Assembly: GCA_963932465.1 (NCBI GenBank)
Contig: OZ010786.1
Coordinates: 443,226,619 to 443,290,618, forward strand
Length of the DNA stretch: 64,000 nucleotides
Direction: 5' to 3'
Origin: Maratus speciosus
Lineage: Eukaryota; Arthropoda; Arachnida; Araneae; Salticidae
A model generated the notes under the pieces. The model did no database searches. It was not told where the DNA came from and saw nothing but the letters and a program-made list of their open reading frames with translations. The position numbers and the translations under genes are program-made. Shown one piece after another: positions 35,946 to 48,226 of this stretch (position 1 is its first letter; every line of letters begins with the position of its first letter).

Positions 35946-37060
35946 ATTTTTTGTGCGCCAAGCATTTTTCAGCCCCTAAATTTCTCACCTTCTCACTGCA
36001 TAATTTTGAAGTTGAGTCTTGGACTCTTTCTGAACCAACACTCTCATATTTTTATTGGTGCCCTAGGGCCCTTTTTTAAACATTTACCCAATATTTTGTG
36101 CATTTCTTTAAAATATTATTCTAAGGAATAATTCATGCACTATGCTTAATTTTGACTAATTGAAGGTCTAAAGCGCTACGTACTAAAACATTTTAACATG
36201 TTTTCATGTTAGGGCCCTGTTTTAAACTGTAAGTTGGTCCCTTTTGGGCCCCTTATTATAGCTCCTTTAAAAATGGTCCGATTCACTACCTTTTATTTCT
36301 AACAACTTCTTAGATCCTCCAAATACTACATGAACGTCAAACAAATTTCTAGGACTTCATCTACCACCAATTTTGAATATTAATCGCCTTCTTGGTGCCT
36401 CTGGTGAAGCTTCTTTAAAAATTATCCGAATTACTTGCAATTTTCTTTAACATAGTTCTAGCGTCCTCCGATTATTTTAAAATCTACTAAATACATCTTT
36501 ACATTTTGTGTGCCAAGCATTTTTCACCGCCTAAATTTCTCATATTCTCAGTGCATAATTTTAAAGTTCTGTCTTAGGAACTTCTTCCGGAACCAACCCC
36601 CTCATATTTTTATTGGGGCCCTAGGGCCCTTTTTTAATTATTTATCCAATCATTTGTGCATTTCTTTATAATATTATTCTAACGAATAATTCATACCCTA
36701 TGCTTAGTTTTGACTAATTGAAGATCTAAAGCGCTAAGCACTAAGATATATTAACATGTTTCATTTTAGGGCCCTGTTTTTAACTGCCAGTTGGCCCCTT
36801 TTAGCCCCCTATTATAAATCCCTTAAAAATGGTCCGATTCACCAGTTTTTTTTTTTCTAATAATTTCTTAGGTCTTCTAGCTACTACATGAACGACAAAA
36901 AAAATTCTCAATCTTCAGCTACCACCAATTTTGAATATTAATCTCCTACTTGGGGCTTTTGTTGCAGCTTCTTGAAAGTCGGTCCGATTTTATTACAATT
37001 TTCTGTAACATAGTTTTAGCGCCTACCAGCTACTTTAGAACTACCAACTATATTCCAATT
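35946..37060. repeat. Degenerate tandem duplication, period about 557 bp
   Basis: 35946-36502 and 36503-37060 share TTGTG-GCCAAGCATTTTTCA, CCCTAGGGCCCTTTTTTAA, TTTTGACTAATTGAAG-TCT and AAAATGGTCCGATTCAC. Both halves have unusual GGGCCC-type blocks. No coding signal. Confidence 0.8.
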
Positions 37061-37423
37061 AAGATCCTGGCCTACTGGACCTGGTCCTTCTTTTTATCTC
37101 AGCTACCATTGTTTTCGAACATTAATTTCCTTTTTACGCAAAAGCTTATGTTTACTCACTACATCCGTAAATTAAAAATCGCGTTACTTAAAATGTAACT
37201 TTAAATAAGAGATTTCATATGTTTATTAAATATCGTGTTAAAGTTAAATGTAATCTGTAAAATTTACAGAAGGGAGAACATTTCGCTGCTTGGGGGCGCA
37301 TTCTTTCCTCGGCTTCTAAGGACCTAATTTCAATGGGATTTGGTTCATTCAACTTACACCATTCAGCTACTTTCTGTATTACGAAATTTTATCTTATACT
37401 TTAGTTAAGTTAAATAATGATAT

Positions 37424-37626
37424 AGAAAATGATAAAATATCTTTATTAAGATTGACGATCGTTTCGGCGACATTTTCAAAATCATTCACAATATAAAATA
37501 TTTTCACATCAATCTGTCATTACACAATTATGTGAAAATATTTTCTATCGTGAATGATTTTGAAAATGTCGCCGTTTGTGCGACGAAACGATCGTCAATC
37601 TTAATAAAGATATTTTATCACTTTCT
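37424..37626. repeat. 203-bp foldback
   Basis: Arms GATAAAATATCTTTATTAAG and inverse, continuing through GATTGACGATCGTTTCG and ATTTTCAAAATCATTCAC. One arm has an extra TTTGTGCGAC-type insertion. No clear target duplication. Confidence 0.8.
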
Positions 37627-38083
37627 GTAGTATAACACCAATATTATCGATGCTAAAATTGGCTAAAAAATATGACACTGCCTCTTGGACTCTCATACGC
37701 ATTTTTACTTTGCAGTTGTCCTCCTAGATGGCTCGTACAAAAATCCATCTAGATATTATCAAAGTCCTAAACTTAGTAAGGAATAGATTTGAGTAATTAG
37801 GACCGAATGAATCAGAAATGTCCATAAAACTGTTATTGGGTCTTTATAACATGCTATAAGAAATACTGTACGGGTAACCAGGGCGGAATCGCTTTATTCA
37901 ATCAAAAATACGTAATGTCACACATGAGGCAAGACCTTGGATTTTTGTTCATCATTTAAAAAGCAATGAAAATAGGGTGGATATTCGCATTTTTCAAAAC
38001 GAATTGCACCTTCATAAATAAGTAGGTGCCCACTTTAAAGGAGTATTTTTAATTTATTCTTATCTATAAAATTTAACCAGATA

Positions 38084-38365
38084 TCAGCTTCGATAAAAGG
38101 GAGAAAAACTCCGCGGAATCGAAAATTTTTGGGGTTTTGTTTCATTTTTTTTGGGGGGGGGGTGAATAAAGGTAGTTAAACAATAATATTTTCTGGCGTA
38201 TTGCACCGTTTTAAACTTAAAGGCGTGATATTTAATTTGGTGATCTGTTTTTCGGTTTTTTAAGCAGTTCGGCCAATGCGTGCTAAGAAAAACGGGGAAA
38301 GAAAGCCGCTCTCGCACTATCCAATCTTCAATTTCTTTTGGGCTTAGAAACGGGATTTCTGGCAC
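38084..38365 (-). other. 93-codon open frame, unlikely to be a gene
   Basis: Starts MPEIPFLSPKEIEDWIVRER and has less A/T-driven composition than its surroundings, but crosses a nine-base G run and shows no domain I recognise. Recorded so that the position is not lost; coding status doubtful. Confidence 0.15.
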
Positions 38366-39580
38366 ATACTATGCGACATTTTACGGCAATCTCTTTTTAA
38401 TTTCGGGTTTTACTTACTACCTCGGCTAATTATAAAAAATGAAAAAAGCTGAACCTCAAATGCATTAGGACCTTCTTTGATCTATACTCGGGCAAATTTT
38501 CAGACCCCTATGTCAGGTACAGTTTCCTACCCATTTCACAAAGACATACATTTTTATTTTATTAGTATGGATAGATATATTACTGCAAAAGTTCAAATTC
38601 ACTTTTCTGAATTATTACTCTTATAAAAAGTTTATGAATGCAACTTTGTTAAAGCAAACATTATATTGCAAAAGAAAGTAATGATTTTAGGTTTCTTAAA
38701 GAAAAATGAACGATTGAAATCTCAAAATTTGAATTTGGTGAAACTTTTGGTTTCAATTGGAAAAACTTTTTTTTTTTTTTTAATTAGCACGCTTTTATGA
38801 AATTTAGGAATTTTTAACAATATTTTTAGTAATGTCAATGATGCTATGTAATTAAAAAGTTAAACTTTAGGTTAAAAAAATTAGAAAAACAAAAATCATC
38901 AAAAATTATCTGAATTAAAAAAAAAATCAATTTAATATGCAAAATACAAAACTATCTTTTGAATAATATTTTCTTAAACCTCTAGTTTAATCTGCATTTT
39001 TGTAGAATTATAAAAAGCTGTTCCAGAAATTAAAACAAGATTATATACATTGAAATTACTTTTAAAAAATGAAATAATTAAAATAATCCATTAAAATTAA
39101 ATTGTATTTCCTAGTATTTAATTTTGTAATAAAGTGTAGTCTTAGGTAAGCATAGTACTCTACATTACTGTTACGAAACAGATAAATCCTCTTAACGATT
39201 CGGCACTAAAAATAATGAAGTAAGCAAAAAACACGAGAAGAAATTCAATTACAATCGAAACAATTACATCAATCGTATGAAATTTTTATGTCTTAAGTAA
39301 AGATTTTCTTCTCTAGCTAAAATCTTAATTAGTTAGTACGAAAAAAATTCTGCAGGATTAAAATTTAAACGGATTAAATTACTAGTTCTTAAGAGTACTT
39401 ACATGTCATTGTTAGTTTTTTTCTTCAAATAAAGAATACGTAATATTACAAACGCGCAATCTAAGCTTTTTTGAAAAATAAATTATTTTTTATTTAAAAT
39501 TCGTGAATGATACTAGTTTAATGCAGTTAATGCTCAGAGCTGTATCAAATACTTGATAATTAAAAGACCTAGTATTATTT

Positions 39581-39690
39581 AGATGTATCTTTCATTTACA
39601 GGGTTCATACGCATTTTTAAGATGTATCTTTCATTTACAGGGTTCGTACGTATTTTTAAGATGTATCTTTCATTTACAGGATTGAAACGC
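39581..39690. repeat. Three copies of a 39-bp unit
   Basis: AGATGTATCTTTCATTTACA begins at 39581, 39620 and 39659. Copy 2 of the larger duplication has only one such unit, so this expanded after that duplication. Confidence 0.85.
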
Positions 39691-40884
39691 ATAAAGGTAT
39701 TCAAGGGATTTTCTGTGCTTTAGTACCAGAAATTTCGTAAAGTACTGATCGGTATACCTGAAGGCAGATTTTTTAATTCGTTAAATACGGCATACTTTGG
39801 AAATTTCTGGTAAAATTTGCTTGAAAGTCCTTATAGCGTAGAAACATTGATTTAATTAAATTTTAATTATTTTGAAATTTAAATTAAAAAAATAGTTATT
39901 ACAAAAGACTTCACAAATATCTCAAAATATTATTGTAATAAAATAAGAAAACACCTATTAAATAGTATGTTTTCGAACCATCACTGTAACAAATGTCAAA
40001 TGCGTCATAATCTAGAAAAAATATAATATATCCGCGAGAGAAAATATGCAATAATATGAATTAGAAAAAATTTTAAGTAAATATTCAATATATAAAACTA
40101 TCTTCTGAAGAATATTTTCTTAAGCCTCCAGTTTAATCTGCATTTTTTGTGGAATTAAAAAGAAACTGCTTTCGAAATTAAAACGAGATTAAATCCATTA
40201 AAATTATTTTTTTAAATGTATAATTAAAATAATCCATTGAAATTAAATTTTATTTACAAATTTCCTAGTATTTAATTTTGTAATAAAGTGTAATCTTTCC
40301 GAAACATAGTTACTGTACATTACTGTTAAGAAAGAGATAAATCCTCTTAACGATTCGGCATTAAAAAATAATGAAGTAAGCAAAAAACACGAGAAAAAAA
40401 TTCAATTCTAATCAAATGAATTACATCAAGCTATATGAAACTTTTATGTTTTTGATAGATTTTTAAAGCTTTTCTTCTCTACCTAAAATCTTAAGTCCAC
40501 ATGTGTTTTGTTCTTTTTAAATTAAACAGGCAAAAGGAAAAAACTCGGCAGAATTAGAATTTAAACGGATTAAATTACTAATTCTTAAGAGTACTTACTA
40601 ATCGATGTTAGATTTTTTTTAAATAAAGAATTCGTAATATTACAAACATGAAATCTAAGATTTTTCGAAAAATAAAACTATTATTTTTTATTTAAAATTC
40701 GCGACTGATACTAGTTTATTTTAATATACTAAATGCTCAGAGCTCTGGCAGACATTTGATAGTTAAATGACTTACTATTTTTAAGATGTATCTTTCATTT
40801 AATTAAATTTTAATTATTTTAAAATTTAAATTACCAAAAAAAATTATTATTACAAAAAATTCACAAATATCTCGTTGTATTATA

Positions 40885-41441
40885 CAGGGTGTCCATAATT
40901 AAACGAGCCCTTTTCAAAGTTGTCTACAAACGAAACTATTGTTCAGAATGCTGTGAAATTTTATGGAAGTGATAATAAAGATATGGGAATTTGTTCGAGT
41001 GAAAAGAAAATAGTTCCAAAATTTGCCATCAGAGGGCTTTTTTAACGAATTACACATTTAGCATACATTTACGATAGTTAATAAATTTCATTACAAGCAA
41101 ACACATCCCGCATTATTTCCAGATACCATCTCGAATTGTAAGATAGCATGTTCAGCAGTTGGCCAAAGTGTGTTTTGGGGAATACTGAGAACATGTCGTA
41201 AAATGCTGTCTTTAAGATCAGATAATGTTAATAAATAAATTTTCTAAACTATCGTAAATGTATCCTAAATGTGTAATTAATTAAAAACGCCCTCTGGTGC
41301 AAGAATTTTGAACCTTTTTTTTTTTGCTTAAACAAATTCCCATCTCTTTATTATGTCTTTGACAAAACTCCTCAACTTCATTAACAATAGTTTGGGCTGT
41401 AGACAACTTTAAAGTAAGGTCGTTTAATAATGGACACCATG
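40885..41441. mobile_element. Mariner-derived non-autonomous element, 557 bp
   Basis: Ends CAGGGTGTCCATAATTAAAC and the inverse of CATGGTGTCCATTATTAAAC, flanked by TA at 40883-40884 and 41442-41443. Inverted similarity continues about 200 bp inward. The central 41080-41230 region on the minus strand gives ILRHVLSIPQNTLW and EMVSGNNAGC, reminiscent of the C-terminus of mariner-like transposases in arthropods. Confidence 0.8.
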
Positions 41442-41609
41442 TATTTAAACATATACAACCTATATAAAATCAGTTCCAGTATAGCTAAATTCATAGTTAG
41501 AATAAAAATACAGTCACCCGAAAATGCCTTAACCTCTAACTTAATTTTAATTCCTAAATGACACATAGGCACCAGAATATCGGAATGAAAAATTTATTTT
41601 TCTTAAGTA

Positions 41610-41847
41610 CACTGTACAAAAAATACGACCAGTTTCCTGTAGGAATCGGAAAAATAGTTGCCCTTATCCTACCGGAAAAATTTCCAACCCAGCTCGGAAT
41701 AAAATCCGTAAAATACCATTTTATTGACTGTTTCCTTTTTTTTTGCGGATTTTACTCCGAGCTGGGTCGGAAATTTTTCCGGTACGATAAGGGCAACTAT
41801 TTTTCCGATTCCTACAGAAAAACTGGTCAGATTTTTTTTTTACAGTG
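41610..41847. mobile_element. 238-bp palindromic MITE, TA target duplication
   Basis: CACTGTACAAAAAATACGACC and its inverse TACAGTG bound arms of about 110 bp containing AAAATAGTTGCCCTTATC-TACCGG. TA lies at 41608-41609 and 41848-41849. The open frame across it is a palindrome artefact. Confidence 0.85.
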
Positions 41848-42715
41848 TACTTGAACAAAAGCTTTTGTTTATTTTGAAATAAATTTTTAAATACGAAAAC
41901 TGACAGTAAATGGTATTTTCTTAAAAAATCACTGTGAAAAATTACAAATGCTTCATAATCTAGGAAAATATACTATAACTGCGAAAGAAAATATACAAGA
42001 AAATTTACCGAATTACCACAATTACGAAAAGCGTTCCTTATCTTATGAAATACCGGAAACCAATATATTTTCGAGGTGTAAAAAATAATTTATAATAATA
42101 ATAACAAAGATTATTTTTGCTGCCATTGACTATCGGTAACTTTTCTAAGTAGTTGTCTTAGTGTATTAATCAGTCTTCTCATGTGGAAATGCTGGTTTTT
42201 CGGATGCTATATATTCTCAAGTAAATATTCTTCTGTTCAACAAACATGTTTCCCAGACAAACATAATAAATTAACAACGTTAACGCATCCTAAAAACAGA
42301 TCTTACGATTTTCTGTCTGCAAAACCCGGTCAACATCAGGGAATATTTTCATTAATTACCGTTCTATTAATTTCAAATACGTCATTCCGTTTAAAATGGG
42401 AGAGCCTATAATTCTTAAGGTAGCTCGAAAAAGAAGTATTAGTACTCTGGATTAAACTTTTGAAGAGGAAAAATATTTAATTGGCAATTCATTTATTTTA
42501 ATATGCACTTTCGTTTTTAAATGCGTAGCTGCACCATAGTGAAAGTAGCAGCGCCTTGGATTAAACTTGTGTCAATCAAAGTATTTAATTGCAGTTCCAT
42601 TCATTTTAATACGTCACTTTGTTCACTTTTTTAAAATCGGAAGTAGTAGAAGTAGCTTTGCGTTAATTTTATGCAGAAGAAAATTTTTGGGTGTTTAAGT
42701 TTCAGGATTTATTTT

Positions 42716-43442
42716 TGTTAGCAATATTTAATCTTTGCTATCATAAAATTTGCGTGATGTTCGTTTTTTATCCTCAAAAATTAATTATCTATTTCTCAAT
42801 ATAAAAAACATAGGTAAGATAAATTGAGCTTACCTTATATTTATGTATATCCGTTTATTATCTGGTAATTTTCCTCCGGAAAGGGTAAATGGATCTACAT
42901 GTTTTTCTTGTAGTTCTGATTTAATCCATATATGTGACTGATGGTCTGAACTTCATGTTGTTTAAAAAGACGCATATTTTGTGTGACTTGTGAACTTAAG
43001 TTTGTGCCGAAACTTATAAATAGAAAAGTAAAATTAAATTTAATAAGAGCCTTAAGATACACATCTCTCAGTTTGAGAGTTTGAGTTACAAGTGAAATCA
43101 GAGAAAAAAATACATGAGTAAAATATTATTAGCAATAAAGAACAGGAAATTAATCCCATAAATCAGCATAACAAATAATTTGTATTAATATTTATATTTA
43201 CGGTAATTTAAAATGAGAGTATATAAATGTCTTATAGTTCTTGAATATCACAAAATGTTTATAATAAAATATCTGTTTACGATTGTGCAATCACTTTTCA
43301 ATTTCACTTCCTTCTTTTAGATCATAAACACTTTTTATAATTACTTTTATAAATCACATTTGAGACATGAAAAAACAATTTACTTCGCTTAATTATTTTA
43401 ATGTCCTTGTTTGGAGATTATATTTCACAATATCTGTCAACA
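42716..43442 (-). repeat. Copia 3' LTR
   Basis: 727 bp, TGTTAGCAATATTT at the low-coordinate end and TCAACA at the other, equal in length to the partner at 47500-48226. Confidence 0.95.
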
Positions 43443-43454
43443 ATTCCCCCCTTA
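43443..43454 (-). promoter_or_regulatory. Polypurine tract
   Basis: Minus strand reads ATTAAGGGGGGAAT immediately before the 3' LTR start TGTTGACA; it would prime plus-strand synthesis. Confidence 0.8.
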
Positions 43455-43459
43455 ATCTC

Positions 43460-46400
43460 CTAGCGAGGATTGTTCTGTAATTTCAGCTTGTTTCTATTAT
43501 TTAGAAATTCAGGCATGGGCTCTGGTTTTGTAAGTATGTCGGCCGTCATTGACTTGCTTGGGAAATAACGCAATTCAATAATTTTATCTTCTTTCAGCTG
43601 TTTAATCACATTATATTTGATATCAATATACTTCGATTTATTAGAAAACTTTTGGGATTCTATCATTTTTATGCAAGATTTATTATCTTCATAAATTACT
43701 ATAGGCAATCTTTGCGGTATATCGAGATCTTCTAATAGTTTTAGCAGCCATATCAATTCTTGTGTTGCGCTCGCTGCTGCTACGAACTCTGCCTCTGCAG
43801 ATGATTGTGCGACACACGTTTGTCGTTTTGTTATCCACTGTATTGGATTCTTTCTTAAAAGGAATAAATTGCCTGTTGTCGATCTTCTTGTTTTTAGATC
43901 TCCACCTCAATCTGCATCAGTATATACTTCTAGGATGGGTGGTTCTTCCATGCTGATTACTAAATTTAAGTCTTTTGTTGAATAGAGATATCTTATTTAT
44001 CTTTTAACACCTTTCAATCTCTTTCAGACGGCGTTTCTTTTTTTCTGCTCAAAATGTTTATTCCTACTAAAATATCGGGCCTACTTATTGTAGCAACATA
44101 TAACAGCGCACCTATTGATTGTCGGTACTTAGTGTTGTTTGGCATTTGTGTTTCTTCGTTCTCTAATCGTTGAAAGCCTGTTTCCATTGGAGTCCCATAT
44201 GGCTTAGAATCTTCTAAATTAATTTTTTTTGCAATTTCTATTATTTTTGCTGTTTGATTTAGTTTAAAGCCGTTGTGAGTCTTTTGTATTTTTATCCCGA
44301 GGTAATTGGAAATTTGACCTAAATCTTCCCGTGCGTACTTAGATTTTAGTTTATCTATTATCTCATTTATATTTTCATCTTTTCCTGCGATGAGAATATC
44401 ATCTACGTATACTGCTATATAAACCGTGTTTTCCCCTTCTTTTCTTATAAATAAACAATTGTCAGCATTGCTCTGTTTAAATTTTAATTCTTTTAGTGTT
44501 TCACTAATGTTTGAATACTATGATCTTGCAGCTTGTTTTAGCCCATATAAGGCCTTTTTTAACTTACAAACCTTATTGGGTTCTGTAGTGTTTATATATC
44601 CTTTAGGTTGTGATACATAAACATTTTCTTCCAATTCACCATGTAAGAATGCAGTTTTGATGTCAATCTGCCTAATATTTAGATTGTGGTATGCTGCGGC
44701 AGTTATGAAGACTCTTAAACTTGTATGGGAAACTACTGGCGCATAAATTTCATCGAAATCTACTCCGTATTTTTGTCTAAATCCTTGTGCGACCAATCTC
44801 GCTTTGTAACGCTTGATTTTTCTGAATTCGTCATATTTCGCTTTAAAAGTCCATTTCGACCCAATTACTCTTACTCCTTGTGGGGGATCAACTAAATACC
44901 AGGTTTCATTTTCATTAAGGGAATTCATATCCTCTTCTGTCGCTTTTATCCAGTTCTGTTTTTCTATAGGATTTTCTATACTCATCATATCTTCCCAACT
45001 GTTAGGTACATATACTGGATCGTGCCGGACTGCATAAGCAAACCTGTCCGGCGGCACACCTCTATTAGTTCTCTCTGATCTTCTCACTTGTGGAATTTGT
45101 TGTTGTGACGCGGGTGGTGGACATAGCTCATTTTGTGTTGGTGTCAGATCTATTTCCATTTCATTCGTGTCTTTCTGTTGTGTTTGTTTGTTTGTTTCCG
45201 CGATTAATTCTCTTCTATCTAGATTTTCGTTAGCATCTGGATTACTTTTATTTTCTATAAATTTTACACGTCTGGCCAATATTACTTTTCCGTCACTTGT
45301 ATAGATTCTATACGCCCTAGAGCGACTGTCGTATCCGACAAAAGTGCCTTTTTCCGCTCTATTATCTAATTTTCTTCTCTTATATTTGTGTATGAAGGCG
45401 TATGCAGTACAGCCAAAAACTTTGAGATATTTCAAATTTGGTCTCCTATTCATCCATAATTCATAGGGTGTGGTGCTTACCGATTTTGAAGGTAGCTGAA
45501 TCTGTAAGTGATTCGCGGTACATATGGCTTCCCCCCATAATTTGTGCGGGAGATTTGCTTCATTTAGCATACTTCTAACCATCTCTAGTAGGGAACTATT
45601 CTTAGGCTCTGCGACACCGTTTTGGCTTGGGTTAAATGGTACGGTAAACTGATGATGAATCCCATTTTCTTTTAGATATTTTTCTATTTCGTTAGCCGTA
45701 TATTCACCACCGTTGTCCGATCTGATCTCAGTAGGCATTTTTCCGAATTTGTTTTTCACCATTGAGACGTGTTCTTTCAATTTTTCTGAAGCCTCACTTT
45801 TATTTGCCATTAAATAAATTACACAAAATCGCATATAATCTTCGATAAAAGTGACGAAGTATTTTCCCCCCAATTGTGGGTGTATTTATAGGGCCGCATA
45901 CATCAGTATGGACTAACTCGAGCCTTTTTGTAGCTCTATATGCACCTGATTTATGGAATTGGGTCTCGCTGATTTTTGACTTGATGCACACCTTACATTT
46001 AGCATTATGCTTGCAGTTGTTGATTTTAATTCCCTCAACTAAGTCCTTTGATAACATGGACTTTATTGTGTCGTAGCTCCTATGCCCCATTCGCCTATCC
46101 CTCAAATCTATGCAATTTGCATTTGAGCAGTTGTAGGTGACATTTGCATGGTGCTTGTGATTTTCATCTTTACTAACATGTATTTCGTACAGATTGTTTT
46201 TAAGTTTACCTTGAAATATAACGTTTCCTTCGGGAATTATATCACATTTATCTTTTTCAAATTTAACTTTGCAACCGTTTTTAGTTGCTCTACTCACTGA
46301 CAGCAGGTTAGATTCTATGTCAGGAACGTATAGTACGTCACGCAATATAACTTGTTTGTTTTTATTTTCGGTATGAATTATTACCTCTCCAGATCCATAT

Positions 46401-46470
46401 GAAATCAGTTTATTACCATTAGCGACTGTGACGTTTGTTTCATTATTATTTGTAATTTTGGTAAAAAATT
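43460..46470 (-). pseudogene. Copia pol region (integrase, reverse transcriptase, RNase H), broken
   Basis: From high to low coordinates: the GAG-pre-integrase zinc-binding part (RRMGHRSYDTIKSM, CKHNAKCKVC) at 46100-45990. Next the integrase core from 45900, with HTDVCGP, RSDNGGEYT and the SQNGVAE motif followed by a Glu-bearing helix. Next the conserved VFGCTAYAF and a variable linker. Next reverse transcriptase, with YKARLVAQGF, FDEIYAPVV, RQIDIKTAFLHGEL and YGLKQAARS. After a TAG at 44518-44520 it continues YIAVYVDDILIAG (YVDD active site) and RHDP-type RNase H text. RNase H ends with YEDNKSC, KYIDIKYN and KSMTADILTKP at 43460. Frameshifts lie near 46467, 45870, 43990 and 43750. An intact copy would be one continuous polyprotein. 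Confidence 0.9.
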
Positions 46471-47405
46471 CTTTACTATGTGACTGGAACTGCCACTGTC
46501 CACTATAAAAGTACCTTTATTTTCGGACTCTTCGGTTAGTAAAGCGACACTGTTGTTTTCATATACTATGTCTTTTCTTTCTTCACGTTCCGCATTTTTA
46601 TGTAAATTATTTTCTTCGTAAACTAGTGATGTTGAATTGTTTTTATTTTTATAGTGTCTGTTATTAGTGTAACTGTTGTTGTTTTTCGTTTTTAGAAACC
46701 AGCAGTCTTTATTTGAGTGATTTTTCAGTTTACAGTGTGAACAGTACTTATTGCTGCCTCTTTTCTGTTCCGAATGATTAAATTTACCTTGAGTTTTATA
46801 GGCTTTATTGCTGTTTTCGGAATTTTCACTATTATCTACTCTGCGAGTATATTTGTCCGTAAGCTTGCTTTTTATAAATTGTACGGTTAACTCAGCTTCA
46901 TCTCTGGCCTACAGGGCAGTAACTAGGATATCGTTGGACGGTGGCAACGAGCATAGCAGTAGTGCTGAAATGTGCGAGTCAGTTATGTTTTCACCTATGG
47001 CTGACAGTTTATCCACTATCTCTAAAATTTTAGTAAAGTGGGCTGTCATATTGCCATCTTCAGTTAATTTTGTACTGTATAGTTTTCGTAGCAAGTACAG
47101 CTTACTAGAGAGATTAGATCTCTCATGTATTTGTTTGAGTGCGTCCCATGTTTGCCTAGCTGTATTTAAATTTTTGACATGCACTATTTGACTGTCGTCA
47201 ATGGACAAATTTATTAAAGCTCCTTGCTTTTCTGTCTTTCTTGGTCCAAGCATCGTTCAATGGAGTGGGGGCCTCTTGCGTAATAACTTCGATAAGTTCA
47301 TCTCGAATTAATAGCATTTCGACCTTGAACCGCCAATTTGTATAATTGTTGGCGTTCAATTTTTCAATGGTCGTGCTATCTTTTGTAGAAGAAGCCTTAA
47401 TGTTG
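46471..47405 (-). pseudogene. Copia gag and start of protease, broken
   Basis: The first recognisable text, near 47370, is IEKLNANNYTNWRFKVEMLL, the typical Copia gag opening. A one-base insertion near 47222 shifts into the frame reading ALINLSIDDSQIVHVKNL and TARQTWDAL. A TAG replaces a codon at about 46909 (after LVTAL), then the frame resumes ARDEAELTVQ and reaches a CCHC knuckle CSHCKLKNHSNKDC near 46735. Protease follows at about 46500 with VDSGSSSH, the DSG catalytic motif. No in-frame ATG is seen upstream because a homopolymer A9 and a stop intervene. RNA-binding and capsid role inferred from family. Confidence 0.85.
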
Positions 47406-47482
47406 CTAAGATTCGTTTTTTTTTCTAATAAATTACCCTATCGGATTACCAGATTTGTATTTTTATTGAGAATTTTTTTTTT

Positions 47483-47495
47483 CAGTCTCATAATC
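47483..47495 (-). promoter_or_regulatory. Primer-binding site matching elongator tRNA-Met anticodon arm
   Basis: Four bases inside the 5' LTR, the plus strand reads CAGTCTCATAATC, 13 bases identical (from memory) to the anticodon arm of animal elongator tRNA-Met including the CAT anticodon. The Copia RNA therefore carries its complement. Internal-fragment priming is known for Drosophila copia with initiator tRNA-Met. Confidence 0.65.
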
Positions 47496-47499
47496 AATT

Positions 47500-48226
47500 T
47501 GTTAGCAATATTTAATCTTTGCTATCATAAAATTTGCGTGATGTTCGTTTTTTATCCTCAAAAATTAATTATCAATTTCTCAATATAAAAAGCATAGGTA
47601 AGATAAATTGGGCTTACCTTATATTTATGTATATCCGTTTATCATCTGGTAATTTTCCTCCGGAAAGCGCAAATGGATCTGATGTTCTTCTTGTAGTTCT
47701 GATTTAATCCATATATGTGACTGATGGTCAGAACTTCATGTTGTTTAAAAAGACGCATATTTTGTGTGACTTGTGAGGTTAAGTTTGTGCCGAAACTTAT
47801 AAATAGAAAAGTAAAATTAAATTTTAATAAGAGCCTTAAGATACACATCTCTCAGTTTGAGAGTTTGAGTTACAAGTGAAAGTAGAGAAAAAAATACATG
47901 AATAAAATATTATTAGCAATAAAGAACAGGAAATTAATCCCATAAATCAGCATAACAAATAATTTGTATCAATATTTATATTTACGGTAATTTAAAATGA
48001 GAGTATATAAATGTCTTATAGTTCTTGAATATCACAAAATGTTTATAATAAAATATTTGTTTACGATTGTGCAATCACTTTTCAATTTCACTTCCTTCTT
48101 TTAGATCATAAACACTTTTGATAATTACTTTTATAAATCACATTTGACACATGAAAAAACAATTTACTTCGCTTAATTATTTTAATGTCCTTGTTTGGAG
48201 ATTATATTTCACAATATATGTCAACA
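47500..48226 (-). repeat. Copia 5' LTR
   Basis: 727-bp partner of 42716-43442. Differences are concentrated around 47660-47700. It should contain the promoter; I did not identify a TATA box with confidence. Confidence 0.95.

Larger units (their letters stand above)
38949..42020. repeat. Tandem duplication, period about 1.15 kb, second copy split by two MITEs
   Basis: Copy 1 runs about 38949-40092 and copy 2 about 40093-42020. Shared blocks include AAAACTATCTT-TGAA-AATA, CTAGTATTTAATTTTGTAA, AATCCTCTTAACGATTCGGC, AGATGTATCTTTCATTTA and ATAATCTAG-AAA-ATAT. Copy 2 is interrupted at 40885-41441 and 41610-41847, so both MITEs inserted after the duplication. Its last segment near 41905-42010 matches the end of copy 1. 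Confidence 0.75.
42716..48226 (-). mobile_element. Full-length Copia/Ty1 LTR retrotransposon
   Basis: A 5,511-bp element bounded by two 727-bp LTRs (TG...CA) and a 5-bp target duplication ATTTT at 42711-42715 and 48227-48231. On the minus strand the order is 5' LTR, primer-binding site, gag with a CCHC knuckle, protease, integrase, reverse transcriptase, RNase H, polypurine tract, 3' LTR. Integrase preceding reverse transcriptase defines the Copia/Ty1 group. The LTRs differ at a small number of sites (I estimate 97-98% identity), so insertion is fairly recent, yet the coding region already carries several frameshifts and stops. Confidence 0.95.
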
